Source of the DNA: DAOTVS01 sp034436375
Lineage (GTDB): Bacteria; Chloroflexota; Anaerolineae; SpSt-313
Length of the DNA: 10,146 nt
Direction: 5' to 3'
Assembly (NCBI GenBank): GCA_034436375.1
Contig: DAOTVS010000049.1
Location: 1 to 10,146, forward strand
Position 1 is the stretch's first letter. Each line of letters opens with the position of its first letter. The position numbers and the translations under genes were made by a program. Positions 1 to 7,509 of this stretch are shown here, piece after piece. The notes below the pieces were generated by a model that worked only from the letters and a program-made list of their open reading frames with translations, was not told the origin of the DNA and did no database searches.

Positions 1-2618
1 GGCAATCCCTCGCCGCTAAGGCTCATCAGGCGAGCGATACTCAGGCGCAGGAGCAGGTACACAAGCTGACGGGCGCCGGCGCTGAGGCGCGAAGCGGGCA
101 CAGTTGCCCCCGTCTCCGGCGCCAGCACCGTTACGGCCAGAGTCCGCGGGTCCGTGGTTGCCTGCTTGTAACGATCGGGCATGATGCGGCTCAAGCCGTC
201 CTGCAGGAGGGCGTCGAGCCGGGGCGCAAACTCTTTTTGGAACTCGACAGCGGCACATGCGACCTCATCACGGGCCAGTTGCAGGGCAGCGCCGAATCGC
301 TCCAGACGCTGCATTTGGGCCTGGGCGGCGGCAATATCCTCATCGATGGCAGCCAGGTGCCGCAGGGCGCCATCGGCCTCGTGGATCGCCGCCTGCTGCC
401 GGTCATACGCCTCTTGCGCGGCCAAACGCTGGGCCTCGATGTCTTGCAGCATGGCCACATATTCTTGCGCCGAGAGGCCCTTTTCTTCGAGGGTCGGCCC
501 GTCACCCGGCTGGGATGCTAGCTGGGCGCCCCTCGGGCGCTGAGGGCCTGCCGCCACGATGGCCCCCGCCTGGACGTCCAGCAGGGCACGCTGGTAGCGG
601 GTGGCTGTCGTCAGGGTGTCCTGGGCCTTTTCATAGCGGCGCCGGTTCTCCACACCTTCGTCAAAGGCGGCGATGGCCGCCTCGAACCCCTTGTCACAGG
701 CAACGCCGGCTTGCGCCAGCAGCTCGGCCAGTTGCGCTTCGAGCGCCGTCAGCGCCTGCTGCCGATCATCCCACTGGCGCAGATCGGCCTGCAGGGCTTC
801 GGCGCGCACGCGCAGCAGCTCCAGCTTGACCTCCGCGCGCAGCCGCTCCAGATCGCGCACAGTCGCGTCACGAGGGGGGGCGACCGTCGAGAGGCCGGCC
901 AACGCCCTGTGCAGGTCGGTGGCATCGATCCCCTGGCGCGCCAGCTCGGCACGCAGGTCCTTCTCCGCCTGCACGCAGCGCTCTCGGGCCGCCTCAAGCT
1001 GGGCACGCAGGTCCGCCGCATCCCCTCCGGCGTCGTCCCCTGTGGGCGCCGGCGCCGCACCCTGCAAGTAACGCTCGAGGCGGGCGCTGAGCTGGGCAAA
1101 GGCGGTATCCGTCAGCGTATTGCCCAGCAGGCTGCCAAGCTGCCAGAGGGCTGCCCCTTCTGCGTCGCTGAGGTCGCGTTGGGCCGCTTCCGCTTCCTCC
1201 CGGCAACGGACCATCTCAGCACGGGCCTGTTCCAGCGCTGAGCGGGCCGTCGCCCCTTTGCCTGCTGGCTTGCCCTTGCCCCCGCGCCCCTGTGCAGTGC
1301 CGGCGGCCTGCCCTTCCGCGGCACTCAGCCGCACCCACTGGGCATTGGCGTTGCTGAGGGCTTTTTTGCTCTGCGTCAGCTTCTCGCGCGCTGCCTGCAG
1401 GCGCTGTTGGATAGCGGCAATTCCGCCCACGCCAAGGGAAAGCACGGGCTCCAAAGCCTGGCGTTCGGCAGCCAACTGGCCGTCTATGCCGGCAACGGGG
1501 CCGAGCGCGGAGGCGCCTACAAGCCGTGAGCGCTCCTGAAGGGCAGCTTCCCGGTCAGAGGCTTCCTTCCAGGCATCGGCCAGGGCCTGCACCGCCGGAG
1601 AAACCCCACGGGCAGGGGCAGGCTCATCCGGGGAGGCCAGGCTGGCGCGCATCTCCGCTTCCTCGGCCTGCAACGCCGCCAGAGCTTCGCGCGCCGGGCG
1701 GGCGCGCTGCTCGGCCAAAGCACATTCCCGGAGCAAGTGGCTGCGTTGAGCGCTCAGCTTGAGCACTTCGTCGCGCAGGCCGGAAGGAAAATGGGCCCAG
1801 GGCTGCCATTTGGCGACCTCGGCAGCGCTCGCCCGCACCTCTGCTGCGAGGTCGTCGCCGGCCAATAGCAGGGAGCGCGGCCCAGCGCGGCCACTCCGCG
1901 CCAGCGCCAGGAGCGCCTGCTCACGCTGCAGATCCAGGACCTCGAGCTGCTGCGCCGCCTGGGTCAGGGTCAAAAGCTGGGGCCACAGTGCGCGCCGCCC
2001 CTCCGCCGCAAGCCGGCGCTCTTCTGCCAGGGCGGCCAACCTCTGCTGCAGCTCCTGCTGGGCCGCAGCTCGCTCCTGCTGCGCCGCATCCAGGATCTCC
2101 AGGGCGCGGGCCTCGGCAGCCCCGGGCACAGCGGTCAGAATACGGATCAGCGACTCCACCACCGGCCCGGCGACACCCTCCAACCCATCCAGCGCGCCCT
2201 GATTGGCCACGCCGATGCACCCGTAGACCTCCCGGCTCAGCCCGAGCTGCGCAACAGCAAAGGCGGGCTCACCCGTCACCTCGCGCGAGAACTGGGCCGA
2301 TATCTCAGCCCCTTCGGGGTAGGTGCGCAACGTTACCTCGGGGGGGGAAGAAAAACGCCGCGCAATGCGAAAGGCCTGCCCATCATCCAGCTCAAAAGTC
2401 AGCGAGCCCGCGTAAAAGGCCGGGTTGCGCCAGGGACGACAGGCATCCAACAGATCAGGCTGGGCTGCGGCGCCATAGAGCAGGGCCAGGATGGCCTGCT
2501 GCAAGGTCGTCTTGCCCGTTTCGTTGGCGCCGTAGATGAGGTTCAGGCCCGGCTTGAAGGCCAGGTGCAGGTTGGCCAGACGCCCAAAACCCTCCAGATG
2601 GATCTCATGCAGTCTCAT
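1..2618 (-). CDS. SbcC/YhaN-like (Rad50-type) ABC ATPase, 3' end missing
   Basis: This is the ATPase and coiled-coil partner of the adjacent Mre11-like nuclease. Such complexes process DNA ends and hairpins in the cytoplasm. The frame is open for 872 codons to the left edge. The start MRLHEIHLEGFGRL and Walker A GANETGKTT (about residues 31-39) are typical of the SMC/Rad50 N-terminal lobe. A Q-loop-like NQGALD follows near residue 146. From about residue 175 to 820 the protein is Ala/Glu/Gln/Arg-rich and looks like coiled coil. A Gly/Lys-rich break lies at residues 440-455, near the middle. I found no CxxC zinc hook in the visible part. The ABC signature LSAGARQ is at residues 845-851. Walker B and the D-loop should lie just beyond the edge, so perhaps 60-90 residues are missing. 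The ATG overlaps the upstream stop (ATGA, 2618-2615), which implies translational coupling. Family assignment is firm; the choice between SbcC and YhaN type is less so. Confidence 0.9.
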   Translation of the reverse strand, partial: MRLHEIHLEGFGRLANLHLAFKPGLNLIYGANETGKTTLQQAILALLYGAAAQPDLLDACRPWRNPAFYAGSLTFELDDGQAFRIARRFSSPPEVTLRTYPEGAEISAQFSREVTGEPAFAVAQLGLSREVYGCIGVANQGALDGLEGVAGPVVESLIRILTAVPGAAEARALEILDAAQQERAAAQQELQQRLAALAEERRLAAEGRRALWPQLLTLTQAAQQLEVLDLQREQALLALARSGRAGPRSLLLAGDDLAAEVRASAAEVAKWQPWAHFPSGLRDEVLKLSAQRSHLLRECALAEQRARPAREALAALQAEEAEMRASLASPDEPAPARGVSPAVQALADAWKEASDREAALQERSRLVGASALGPVAGIDGQLAAERQALEPVLSLGVGGIAAIQQRLQAAREKLTQSKKALSNANAQWVRLSAAEGQAAGTAQGRGGKGKPAGKGATARSALEQARAEMVRCREEAEAAQRDLSDAEGAALWQLGSLLGNTLTDTAFAQLSARLERYLQGAAPAPTGDDAGGDAADLRAQLEAARERCVQAEKDLRAELARQGIDATDLHRALAGLSTVAPPRDATVRDLERLRAEVKLELLRVRAEALQADLRQWDDRQQALTALEAQLAELLAQAGVACDKGFEAAIAAFDEGVENRRRYEKAQDTLTTATRYQRALLDVQAGAIVAAGPQRPRGAQLASQPGDGPTLEEKGLSAQEYVAMLQDIEAQRLAAQEAYDRQQAAIHEADGALRHLAAIDEDIAAAQAQMQRLERFGAALQLARDEVACAAVEFQKEFAPRLDALLQDGLSRIMPDRYKQATTDPRTLAVTVLAPETGATVPASRLSAGARQLVYLLLRLSIARLMSLSGEGL

Positions 2619-3700
2619 TCGGGGCGCACCCGCCTTCCATCGAGGGCCCGCAGGGCCAGATTGAGCGCCTGCCGGACCGTCATTCCTTCGCTTTCAGCGG
2701 CCGCCGCCAGTCGCTCCTGAAGGCGCTGCACCAGCAGGCCGCGGGGCGTCGGCTCACCGACGAAATCCTCCGGATTATAGGCCGGCGCAAGCTGCACATC
2801 GTACTCCACCCAGGCGGGGGTAGCCACCTGGGCACGCAGAGCAGCCAGGTCAAGGTCAAAACGGCGGGCGCCGATCAGCGTCACCCTGGCCAGGGAGCAC
2901 TCATCGACGCCGGCAACCCCACCGTGGCTGCGCAACATCGATCCGATCAGGGCGGCTGCATCGTCCAGCGAGCCGCAACCCGAAAGATCCACAGTCAGGT
3001 CCAGGTAGCGCGTCTGGCTGACAGGAATGGCCTCGATGCGGGGGGCGCCCTCGCCCAGGGTGATCAGAGCGGCCACGTGCTCACCTGCCGCCTCGGCCCA
3101 CGACAGGGGTTCAGCGCTGCCGGGGTATATGACCGGCGGGGTCAAGCGTGCAGCATGCACGCCCCCCAGCAGGGCCAGGTCAAACCCCGCCGCGCGCAGC
3201 GCTTCCTCGCCAGGCGGCTGGGCAGCATGAAGCAGTAGAATATCCATGCCGGGCCCTTCTGGCATGGAGTCGGGGCAGAGGGCGAAATGGGGCGCCAGGG
3301 GATGGGCAGCGCCCCACAATCGCACTGTTGGCGCCACATCCAGGCGCGAGAGCGCGCCCGGAGGATAGAGGTGCACATTATCTGGCCAGCGGGCGAAGGC
3401 GTAGAGAGAGTCCTCGGTCCATGGGTCGTGTTCGCCAGGGACGATATAGAAGGGGATGGGCGCCGCAGCAGCGAACTGCTGCGCCAGAAAAGATGCCACT
3501 TCAGGGCTGGCATAGTCCTGTTCGTAAAGGTCGCCGGCGATGGTTACAGCATCCACCCCACGCTCAGTGGCCAGGGCGAGAATGTGCGCAAACGTCTGGC
3601 GCAGACTGGCGCGGCGCTGGTCGCCCACCGCCGGCGGCAACCCTTCGGCAGCAAAGCAGGCTTCGAGATGGAGGTCGGCGCAGTGCAGCAAAGTCGTCAT
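2615..3700 (-). CDS. SbcD/YhaO-like (Mre11-type) metallophosphoesterase, DNA repair nuclease subunit
   Basis: This is the calcineurin-fold nuclease subunit expected to act with the downstream Rad50-like ATPase. I chose the ATG at 3700 (361 aa) because GAGGGG sits 8 nt upstream; a GTG at 3709 would have that motif touching the start. Motifs in order: CADLH (D9, H11), GDLYE (D57), GEHD (89-92), LLLHAA (H158) and GGVH (179-182). Compared with the Mre11 family, motif GNHD has Glu for Asn (E90) and motif GHxH has Gly for its first His (G180). Both changed residues are normally ligands of the second metal, while the first-site ligands D9, H11, D57 and H182 are kept. A capping and C-terminal region follows (about 230-361). 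It is first in a two-gene operon and overlaps the ATPase gene by 4 bp. Whether it is still a nuclease cannot be told from sequence alone. Confidence 0.9.
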   Translation of the reverse strand: MTTLLHCADLHLEACFAAEGLPPAVGDQRRASLRQTFAHILALATERGVDAVTIAGDLYEQDYASPEVASFLAQQFAAAAPIPFYIVPGEHDPWTEDSLYAFARWPDNVHLYPPGALSRLDVAPTVRLWGAAHPLAPHFALCPDSMPEGPGMDILLLHAAQPPGEEALRAAGFDLALLGGVHAARLTPPVIYPGSAEPLSWAEAAGEHVAALITLGEGAPRIEAIPVSQTRYLDLTVDLSGCGSLDDAAALIGSMLRSHGGVAGVDECSLARVTLIGARRFDLDLAALRAQVATPAWVEYDVQLAPAYNPEDFVGEPTPRGLLVQRLQERLAAAAESEGMTVRQALNLALRALDGRRVRPE

Positions 3701-3735
3701 GGTTGGCACCCCTCGGTCAAAGCCGTGGCAGGGAA

Positions 3736-3751
3736 GTTACTATTTTGTAAC
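3736..3751. promoter_or_regulatory. Small palindrome GTTAC-N6-GTAAC, possible operator
   Basis: A perfect 5-bp inverted repeat with a 6-bp AT-rich spacer lies just downstream of the candidate -10 box of the repair operon, where a repressor could block initiation. It is short enough to occur by chance and no matching regulator is encoded nearby. Confidence 0.25.
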
Positions 3752-3754
3752 CGC

Positions 3755-3783
3755 AAGATACAACATTCCGGCAGAAAATGCAA
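3755..3783 (-). promoter_or_regulatory. Candidate sigma-70-type promoter for the SbcD-SbcC-like operon
   Basis: Reading the minus strand, TTGCAT (3783-3778) is followed by a 17-nt spacer and TATCTT (3760-3755). Each hexamer matches only part of the consensus. The expected start near 3748 would give a leader of about 48 nt. The spacing is right and the gene needs a promoter here, but the call is weak. Confidence 0.35.
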
Positions 3784-3873
3784 GTCCCGGCCAAACCCAG
3801 TGGCCCGAGATTGCCTGGAGGGAACCGGTTTTCATTCCTGTAACCTCGCTGCCCGGCAAGCCTGGGGCGCAGC

Positions 3874-5670
3874 CTATAGCAGGTAGGGTAGCGTACACGC
3901 CTCCGCGGGCGCCTGCATGGCGATGGGGAATTTGGCCGGCGCCTCCCGGTTGTACGTGGCGATGACAGCCGGGTCGACCTTGGGCCGGCGATCGTAGGTC
4001 AGCACGCCGTTGACCTCGCCCTCCACATCCGTAAGCTGGGTGAAGCAGAAACCGCACACATCCTCCATATCCAGGATGGCCCGGGTCAGGTCGTGATAGT
4101 GTTTCAAGTAGGCGTCTGGGCTGTCTACACCGCAGGCCTGCAGAGGCTTGTCTTCAGGGGGCGGAAAATTGCTCAGGGCCATACCGCCATACTCGCTCAC
4201 GATCACCGGCTCGCCGCCATATTGATAGTCATCGGCGAAAAAGGGGTGGCCCGAGTCGACAATGTAGGTTTGCCCACTGCGGTAGCAGGGCCACCAGACG
4301 TGCAGCTGCTCCCCGGTACGCAGGTACGAGTGCACATCGGCGATATCGGTATTGACATGCTCCCAGCCCGAATTGTCGATCACCAAACGGGTAGGGTCGA
4401 GCAGGCGGGTCATGTCCACAACACCGCTCACGCCCTCCTGCACATCCGGGCGCTCGCGGATGCCCCAGATGCCCCACGATTCGTTAAAGGGCACCCAGGT
4501 GACAATGCATGGATGGTTGTAATCGCGCGCAATGACCTGCGGCCACTCGTGGCGAACGTTTTCCATAACTTGGGGCGAGTAGTGGTACAGCCCACAGCCC
4601 GGCATTTCCCCCCACACTAAGAGCCCCAGACGATCGCACCAATAGAGCCAGCGCGGGTCCTCGATCTTTTGGTGCTTGCGCGCACCGTTATATCCGTACT
4701 GGCGAATCCAGAGACAGTCGGCGCGCAGAGCGCCATCGCTGGGCGCCGTATATTGTCCTTCAGGCCAGTAGCCCTGGTCAAGCACCAGGCGTTGATAGTA
4801 GGGCCGGCCATTGAGCAAGATATTACGGCCCTGGCGTTCGACACTGCGCAGACCAAAGTACGAATCGACCCGATCGATGACCTGTTCGCCGGCCAGGAGG
4901 CCGACCTGCAGATCATAGAGATGCGGCGATTCGGGCGACCACGGCCGCGGCTCTGGGATGCGCAGAACGAGCGTATGCTCCCCCCGCCCACTCTCGGCCC
5001 GCGCGACCTCCTGCCCAATATCCAGCGCCACCGCTTGCAGGGCAAAAGAGCCGGCGTCGCCGTCGATCTCCGCCTCTACCTGCAACATGCCGCCCGGCAG
5101 GTCAGGGGTCAGGCGCAAGCGGCGAATGTGGGTGGCCGGCACGGTCTCCAGCCAGACAGTCTGCCAGATGCCGGTAGTGCGGTCATACCAGATGCCGGCC
5201 GGGGTTTCACGCCAATACTGCTTGCCCCGGGGCTGGTCTGGGCTGAGAGTGTCGATGACGCGCACCAGGAGGGTGTTATCCCCATCCCGCACAACTTCTG
5301 TTATGTCGAAGGAAAAGGGCGTGTAACCACCGCGATGGCTGCCCAGCTCACGGCCGTTCAGCCAGAGGGTGGCCTCGTAATCCACAGCGCCCAGGTGCAG
5401 CAGCAACCTCTCGCCGGCGCGCGGCCTGGCAGCCGGGAAAGAGCGCCGGTACCAGACGACAGGGTGAGGGCGGGGGTCGCCGATGCCGCTCAGGCGGCTC
5501 TCGACAGGAAAGGGCACCACAATCGACATGGCCCGGCCGGCCTCCCCCGGCCAGCCCTGGGCCGCGCTGGGGTCGCGTTCATCCGGGGCGAAATCCCAGC
5601 GACCATTGAGATTGCGCCATGCCGCCCGGCGCAGGTCCGGCCGTGGATATTCGGGGCGTGGTATATTCAC
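3874..5670 (-). CDS. Glycoside hydrolase family 2 protein (beta-galactosidase/beta-glucuronidase-like)
   Basis: A retaining glycosidase of the GH2 fold, 598 aa, expected to release a terminal beta-linked sugar. Domains in order: N-terminal sugar-binding jelly roll (about 15-180, with WYRRSF and DYEATLWLNGRELGSHRGGY), immunoglobulin-like domain (about 181-280), and TIM barrel (about 281-580). The acid/base motif PFNESWG places the catalytic Glu at residue 397 and SEYGG places the nucleophile at 493. LDQGYWPEG (297-305) is typical of a GH2 subgroup often labelled beta-galactosidase; the true substrate cannot be read from sequence. There is no signal peptide, so the enzyme should be cytoplasmic. 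The start is a GTG at 5670, supported by GGAGGT 4 nt upstream. The gene is divergent from the exported GH39-like protein, suggesting joint control in glycan use. No frameshift or missing catalytic residue is seen. Confidence 0.92.
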   Translation of the reverse strand: MNIPRPEYPRPDLRRAAWRNLNGRWDFAPDERDPSAAQGWPGEAGRAMSIVVPFPVESRLSGIGDPRPHPVVWYRRSFPAARPRAGERLLLHLGAVDYEATLWLNGRELGSHRGGYTPFSFDITEVVRDGDNTLLVRVIDTLSPDQPRGKQYWRETPAGIWYDRTTGIWQTVWLETVPATHIRRLRLTPDLPGGMLQVEAEIDGDAGSFALQAVALDIGQEVARAESGRGEHTLVLRIPEPRPWSPESPHLYDLQVGLLAGEQVIDRVDSYFGLRSVERQGRNILLNGRPYYQRLVLDQGYWPEGQYTAPSDGALRADCLWIRQYGYNGARKHQKIEDPRWLYWCDRLGLLVWGEMPGCGLYHYSPQVMENVRHEWPQVIARDYNHPCIVTWVPFNESWGIWGIRERPDVQEGVSGVVDMTRLLDPTRLVIDNSGWEHVNTDIADVHSYLRTGEQLHVWWPCYRSGQTYIVDSGHPFFADDYQYGGEPVIVSEYGGMALSNFPPPEDKPLQACGVDSPDAYLKHYHDLTRAILDMEDVCGFCFTQLTDVEGEVNGVLTYDRRPKVDPAVIATYNREAPAKFPIAMQAPAEACTLPYLL

Positions 5671-5674
5671 TCCG

Positions 5675-5680
5675 ACCTCC
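5675..5680 (-). promoter_or_regulatory. Strong ribosome binding site deciding a GTG start
   Basis: GGAGGT on the minus strand lies 4 nt before the GTG at 5670 of the GH2 gene. There is no competing ATG with a comparable site, so this fixes the start. Confidence 0.75.
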
Positions 5681-5699
5681 GATCAGCATGCCTGTTATT

Positions 5700-5708
5700 T
5701 GTTATAAG
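5700..5708 (+). promoter_or_regulatory. Candidate extended -10 promoter for the lipoprotein gene
   Basis: TG-T-TATAAG reads as an extended -10 element on the plus strand with five of six bases of the -10 consensus. No clear -35 box precedes it, which extended -10 promoters can tolerate. The leader would be about 69 nt. It abuts the -10 box of the opposing GH2 promoter, so the two may compete or share a regulator. Confidence 0.35.
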
Positions 5709-5736
5709 GGATAGCCGATTTAAGGGCTGGAGTCAA
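5708..5736 (-). promoter_or_regulatory. Candidate promoter for the GH2 gene
   Basis: On the minus strand TTGACT (5736-5731, five of six consensus bases) is followed by 17 nt and TATCCC (5713-5708, three of six). The start would fall near 5701, about 31 nt before the GTG codon. The -35 box and spacing are good; the -10 box is poor. Confidence 0.4.
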
Positions 5737-5783
5737 GACAGAGGGGGATTCGTAGCTGGCACAGTTATTGCATCAGGTCCAGA

Positions 5784-7493
5784 ATGAGCAAGAGGCGTTC
5801 TCTGCACGTATTGCTGACCCTGTGCCTCGGCCTGCTGAGCGTGAGCTGCAGGGAGATGCCGGCTATGCATCCCCTCCCGGCTCAGGTGCAACAGCCCAAT
5901 TTGCTGCGCAATGCCGGGCTCAAGCGAGATACGCTGGGCTGGACGCTGCGGCCAGAGCAGTTGCCGCCTGCCCTCAGCGCGCAGCGCACCGAAGGCGGCT
6001 CTTTGGTATTGGCCCTCGACTCAGGAGCAGGGCCAACCGCCTGTGCCTGGACGCAGCTGGTCGAGATAGCCGGAGGGCAGAGCTATGCCGTGTCATGTCG
6101 GGTGCGCACACAGCGGCTGGATGGAGCGGCCAATCTCCGGCTCGAGTTCCACGATCGCCGCGGCCGGCTTCTGGCCGTCGCTGCCGGCGCCCCCGTCTGC
6201 GGCGACAGCGACTGGACTCCTCTCGCCTGGCGCGGGCAGGCGCCGGAGGGCGCATCTTATGCCGTGTTCTCAGTGGGGCTGCAGGGCGCCTGCGGCGGGG
6301 AGGCGGCCTTTATACAGCCCTACCTGGGCCTGGATGATGCGCCGGCTACGCGTGCGTTGGTTGTGAGCAATGAGGCGCCCCCGGGCCCGCTCAGCCCCAC
6401 TGAAGCGGCGCCGGCAACAGCAACGCCGGGAGATCCCCAGAACCCGCCTGTGGAACCGCCCTGGCCAGATGTTTCATATGGCCCGCTGGACCTGGGCGCC
6501 ATCTTCCCCGATCCGGCTGCCGACCCCCACGACCCGGCGGCCTATGAGTTTGCGGCTGCCGACCCCATGTTGGCGGGCGCCGGCGTGCAGGCGGAGTGCC
6601 CCCCCTTTGCCATGGCAGCAAAGGGGCAAAGGGGGGAATCCCCGCAGGCCCTGATGCGTTTGCGCCTGGGCGTGGGGGGTAGCGACGAGCTGTGGAGCGC
6701 TGTGGCCCGCCGCGTGGTGATGCACTATAACGCAGAACTGGGCATGGGCATCCGCTATTGGGAGATCGAGCCTCCTGCCGGCGGAGGCGCGGCGAGCACG
6801 GCCCTGGCGGCAGCCCTGGCCGCACTCCAGGCCTATGACCCTGGCCTGCGCGTGGGCATCGGCGGCGATCCGCCGGCCCTGGCAGCCCCCCTCTCTGCCC
6901 TGGCGAAACAGGGGTTGCGCCCTGCCCTCGCCTGCTGGGTCGTGGACTCTGACACCGCATCAGGCGCTCTTGCGGCTGCGGAAGCGCGCTACGAGAGCTT
7001 GTTGGCGCACAATGGACTGGGCGGCACCCCGGTGCTTGCCCTTCTCCCCCCGGGCACACAGGATGGGGTCAGGCTGGTGTGCCTGGCTGCCGGCGCTGGT
7101 GATCAGCAGGGCACGCACCTGGCCCATTGGCTCTGCCAGGGAGCGGCGGAGGATGCAAGCCAACGGGCGTTGTGGGAGATCATCTTTGCTCCAGGCCGCA
7201 GCCGCCTATCTGTTCATGGGGGCGATGCGTTGGGTTTTGCCGTCGTGGCCAGCAAAAGCGCCGATGGCCGCCAGGTAGATATCCTCATCGCCGATAGCGG
7301 TTCCCGATCTCAGGCCTATCGCCTGGCGCTGGTGGGTTTAAGCGGCTATCACTATACCGTGCGTGAGTTGAGGGCAGGCCAGCCCTGGCAGGTCATTGCG
7401 CAGGGCGCCGAGCGTGACCTGACGGATGGCCTCCTCACCAACCCCTGGCGCTCGCCGGCTGTGCAGTGGATTGCCCTGCGCTGGGATAGCTGA
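5784..7493 (+). CDS. Exported GH39-like protein with N-terminal jelly-roll domain, probable lipoprotein, catalytic motif lost
   Basis: 569 aa. MSKRR plus a hydrophobic stretch ending SVSC (C22) forms an export signal. The lipobox is imperfect, with Ser at -3, so lipid anchoring is likely but not certain. Residues about 37-182 resemble a CBM4/9-type sugar-binding jelly roll: PNLLRNAGL at the start, then QLVEIAGGQSYAVSCRVR and regularly spaced Trp/Phe strands. A Pro/Ala/Thr-rich linker spans about 195-230. The C-terminal half looks like a GH39-type beta/alpha barrel: HYNAELGMGIRYWEI (314-328) matches the strand that normally runs into NEP(D), but here EPPAG follows, so the catalytic acid/base is missing. 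The end (about 480-569) is beta-rich. It is thus more likely a binding or structural protein than an enzyme. It is divergent from the GH2 gene and convergent with the next gene. The start ATG has a modest AGGT 6 nt upstream. Confidence 0.7.
   Translation: MSKRRSLHVLLTLCLGLLSVSCREMPAMHPLPAQVQQPNLLRNAGLKRDTLGWTLRPEQLPPALSAQRTEGGSLVLALDSGAGPTACAWTQLVEIAGGQSYAVSCRVRTQRLDGAANLRLEFHDRRGRLLAVAAGAPVCGDSDWTPLAWRGQAPEGASYAVFSVGLQGACGGEAAFIQPYLGLDDAPATRALVVSNEAPPGPLSPTEAAPATATPGDPQNPPVEPPWPDVSYGPLDLGAIFPDPAADPHDPAAYEFAAADPMLAGAGVQAECPPFAMAAKGQRGESPQALMRLRLGVGGSDELWSAVARRVVMHYNAELGMGIRYWEIEPPAGGGAASTALAAALAALQAYDPGLRVGIGGDPPALAAPLSALAKQGLRPALACWVVDSDTASGALAAAEARYESLLAHNGLGGTPVLALLPPGTQDGVRLVCLAAGAGDQQGTHLAHWLCQGAAEDASQRALWEIIFAPGRSRLSVHGGDALGFAVVASKSADGRQVDILIADSGSRSQAYRLALVGLSGYHYTVRELRAGQPWQVIAQGAERDLTDGLLTNPWRSPAVQWIALRWDS
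6600..6636. repeat. Perfect 12-bp inverted repeat with C/G tracts inside a coding region
   Basis: CCCCCCTTTGCC (6600-6611) and GGCAAAGGGGGG (6625-6636) are exact reverse complements separated by 13 nt. The hairpin lies within the lipoprotein gene and encodes about residues 273-285 between linker and barrel. It resembles small dispersed palindromic elements of the REP type that can enter coding regions in frame; only one copy is visible here. Confidence 0.6.
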
Positions 7494-7509
7494 TTGCCAG
7501 ATCGGCTAT
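7486..7509. terminator. Hairpin across the convergent gene ends, possible bidirectional terminator
   Basis: ATAGCTGAT (7486-7494) pairs with ATCGGCTAT (7501-7509) as a 9-bp stem with one G-T wobble and a 6-nt loop. The stem contains the TGA stop of the plus-strand gene and the TAG stop of the minus-strand gene. No U-rich tract follows on either side, so it is not a classical intrinsic terminator; it might protect 3' ends or be chance. Confidence 0.35.

Noticed and set aside
2340..2347. 8-base G run in the ATPase gene (and an 8-base C run at 8103-8110 in the membrane gene) as phase-variation switches
   Set aside because: Both frames are intact across the runs, which read as Pro or Gly codons common in this GC-rich DNA. 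They are more relevant as possible sequencing-error sites.
3848..3873. GC-rich stem just after the GH2 stop (GCTGCGCCC / GGGCAGC on the minus strand) as a terminator
   Set aside because: The stem needs a bulged base and no U-rich tract follows, so it does not meet the usual pattern of an intrinsic terminator.
4669..5787. A 372-codon plus-strand open frame antisense to the GH2 gene
   Set aside because: It mirrors a well-supported GH2 gene with catalytic motifs; the translation has no recognisable domain and is a by-product of GC-rich codon bias. The same holds for the other long antisense frames across 1-3700 and 6391-7059.
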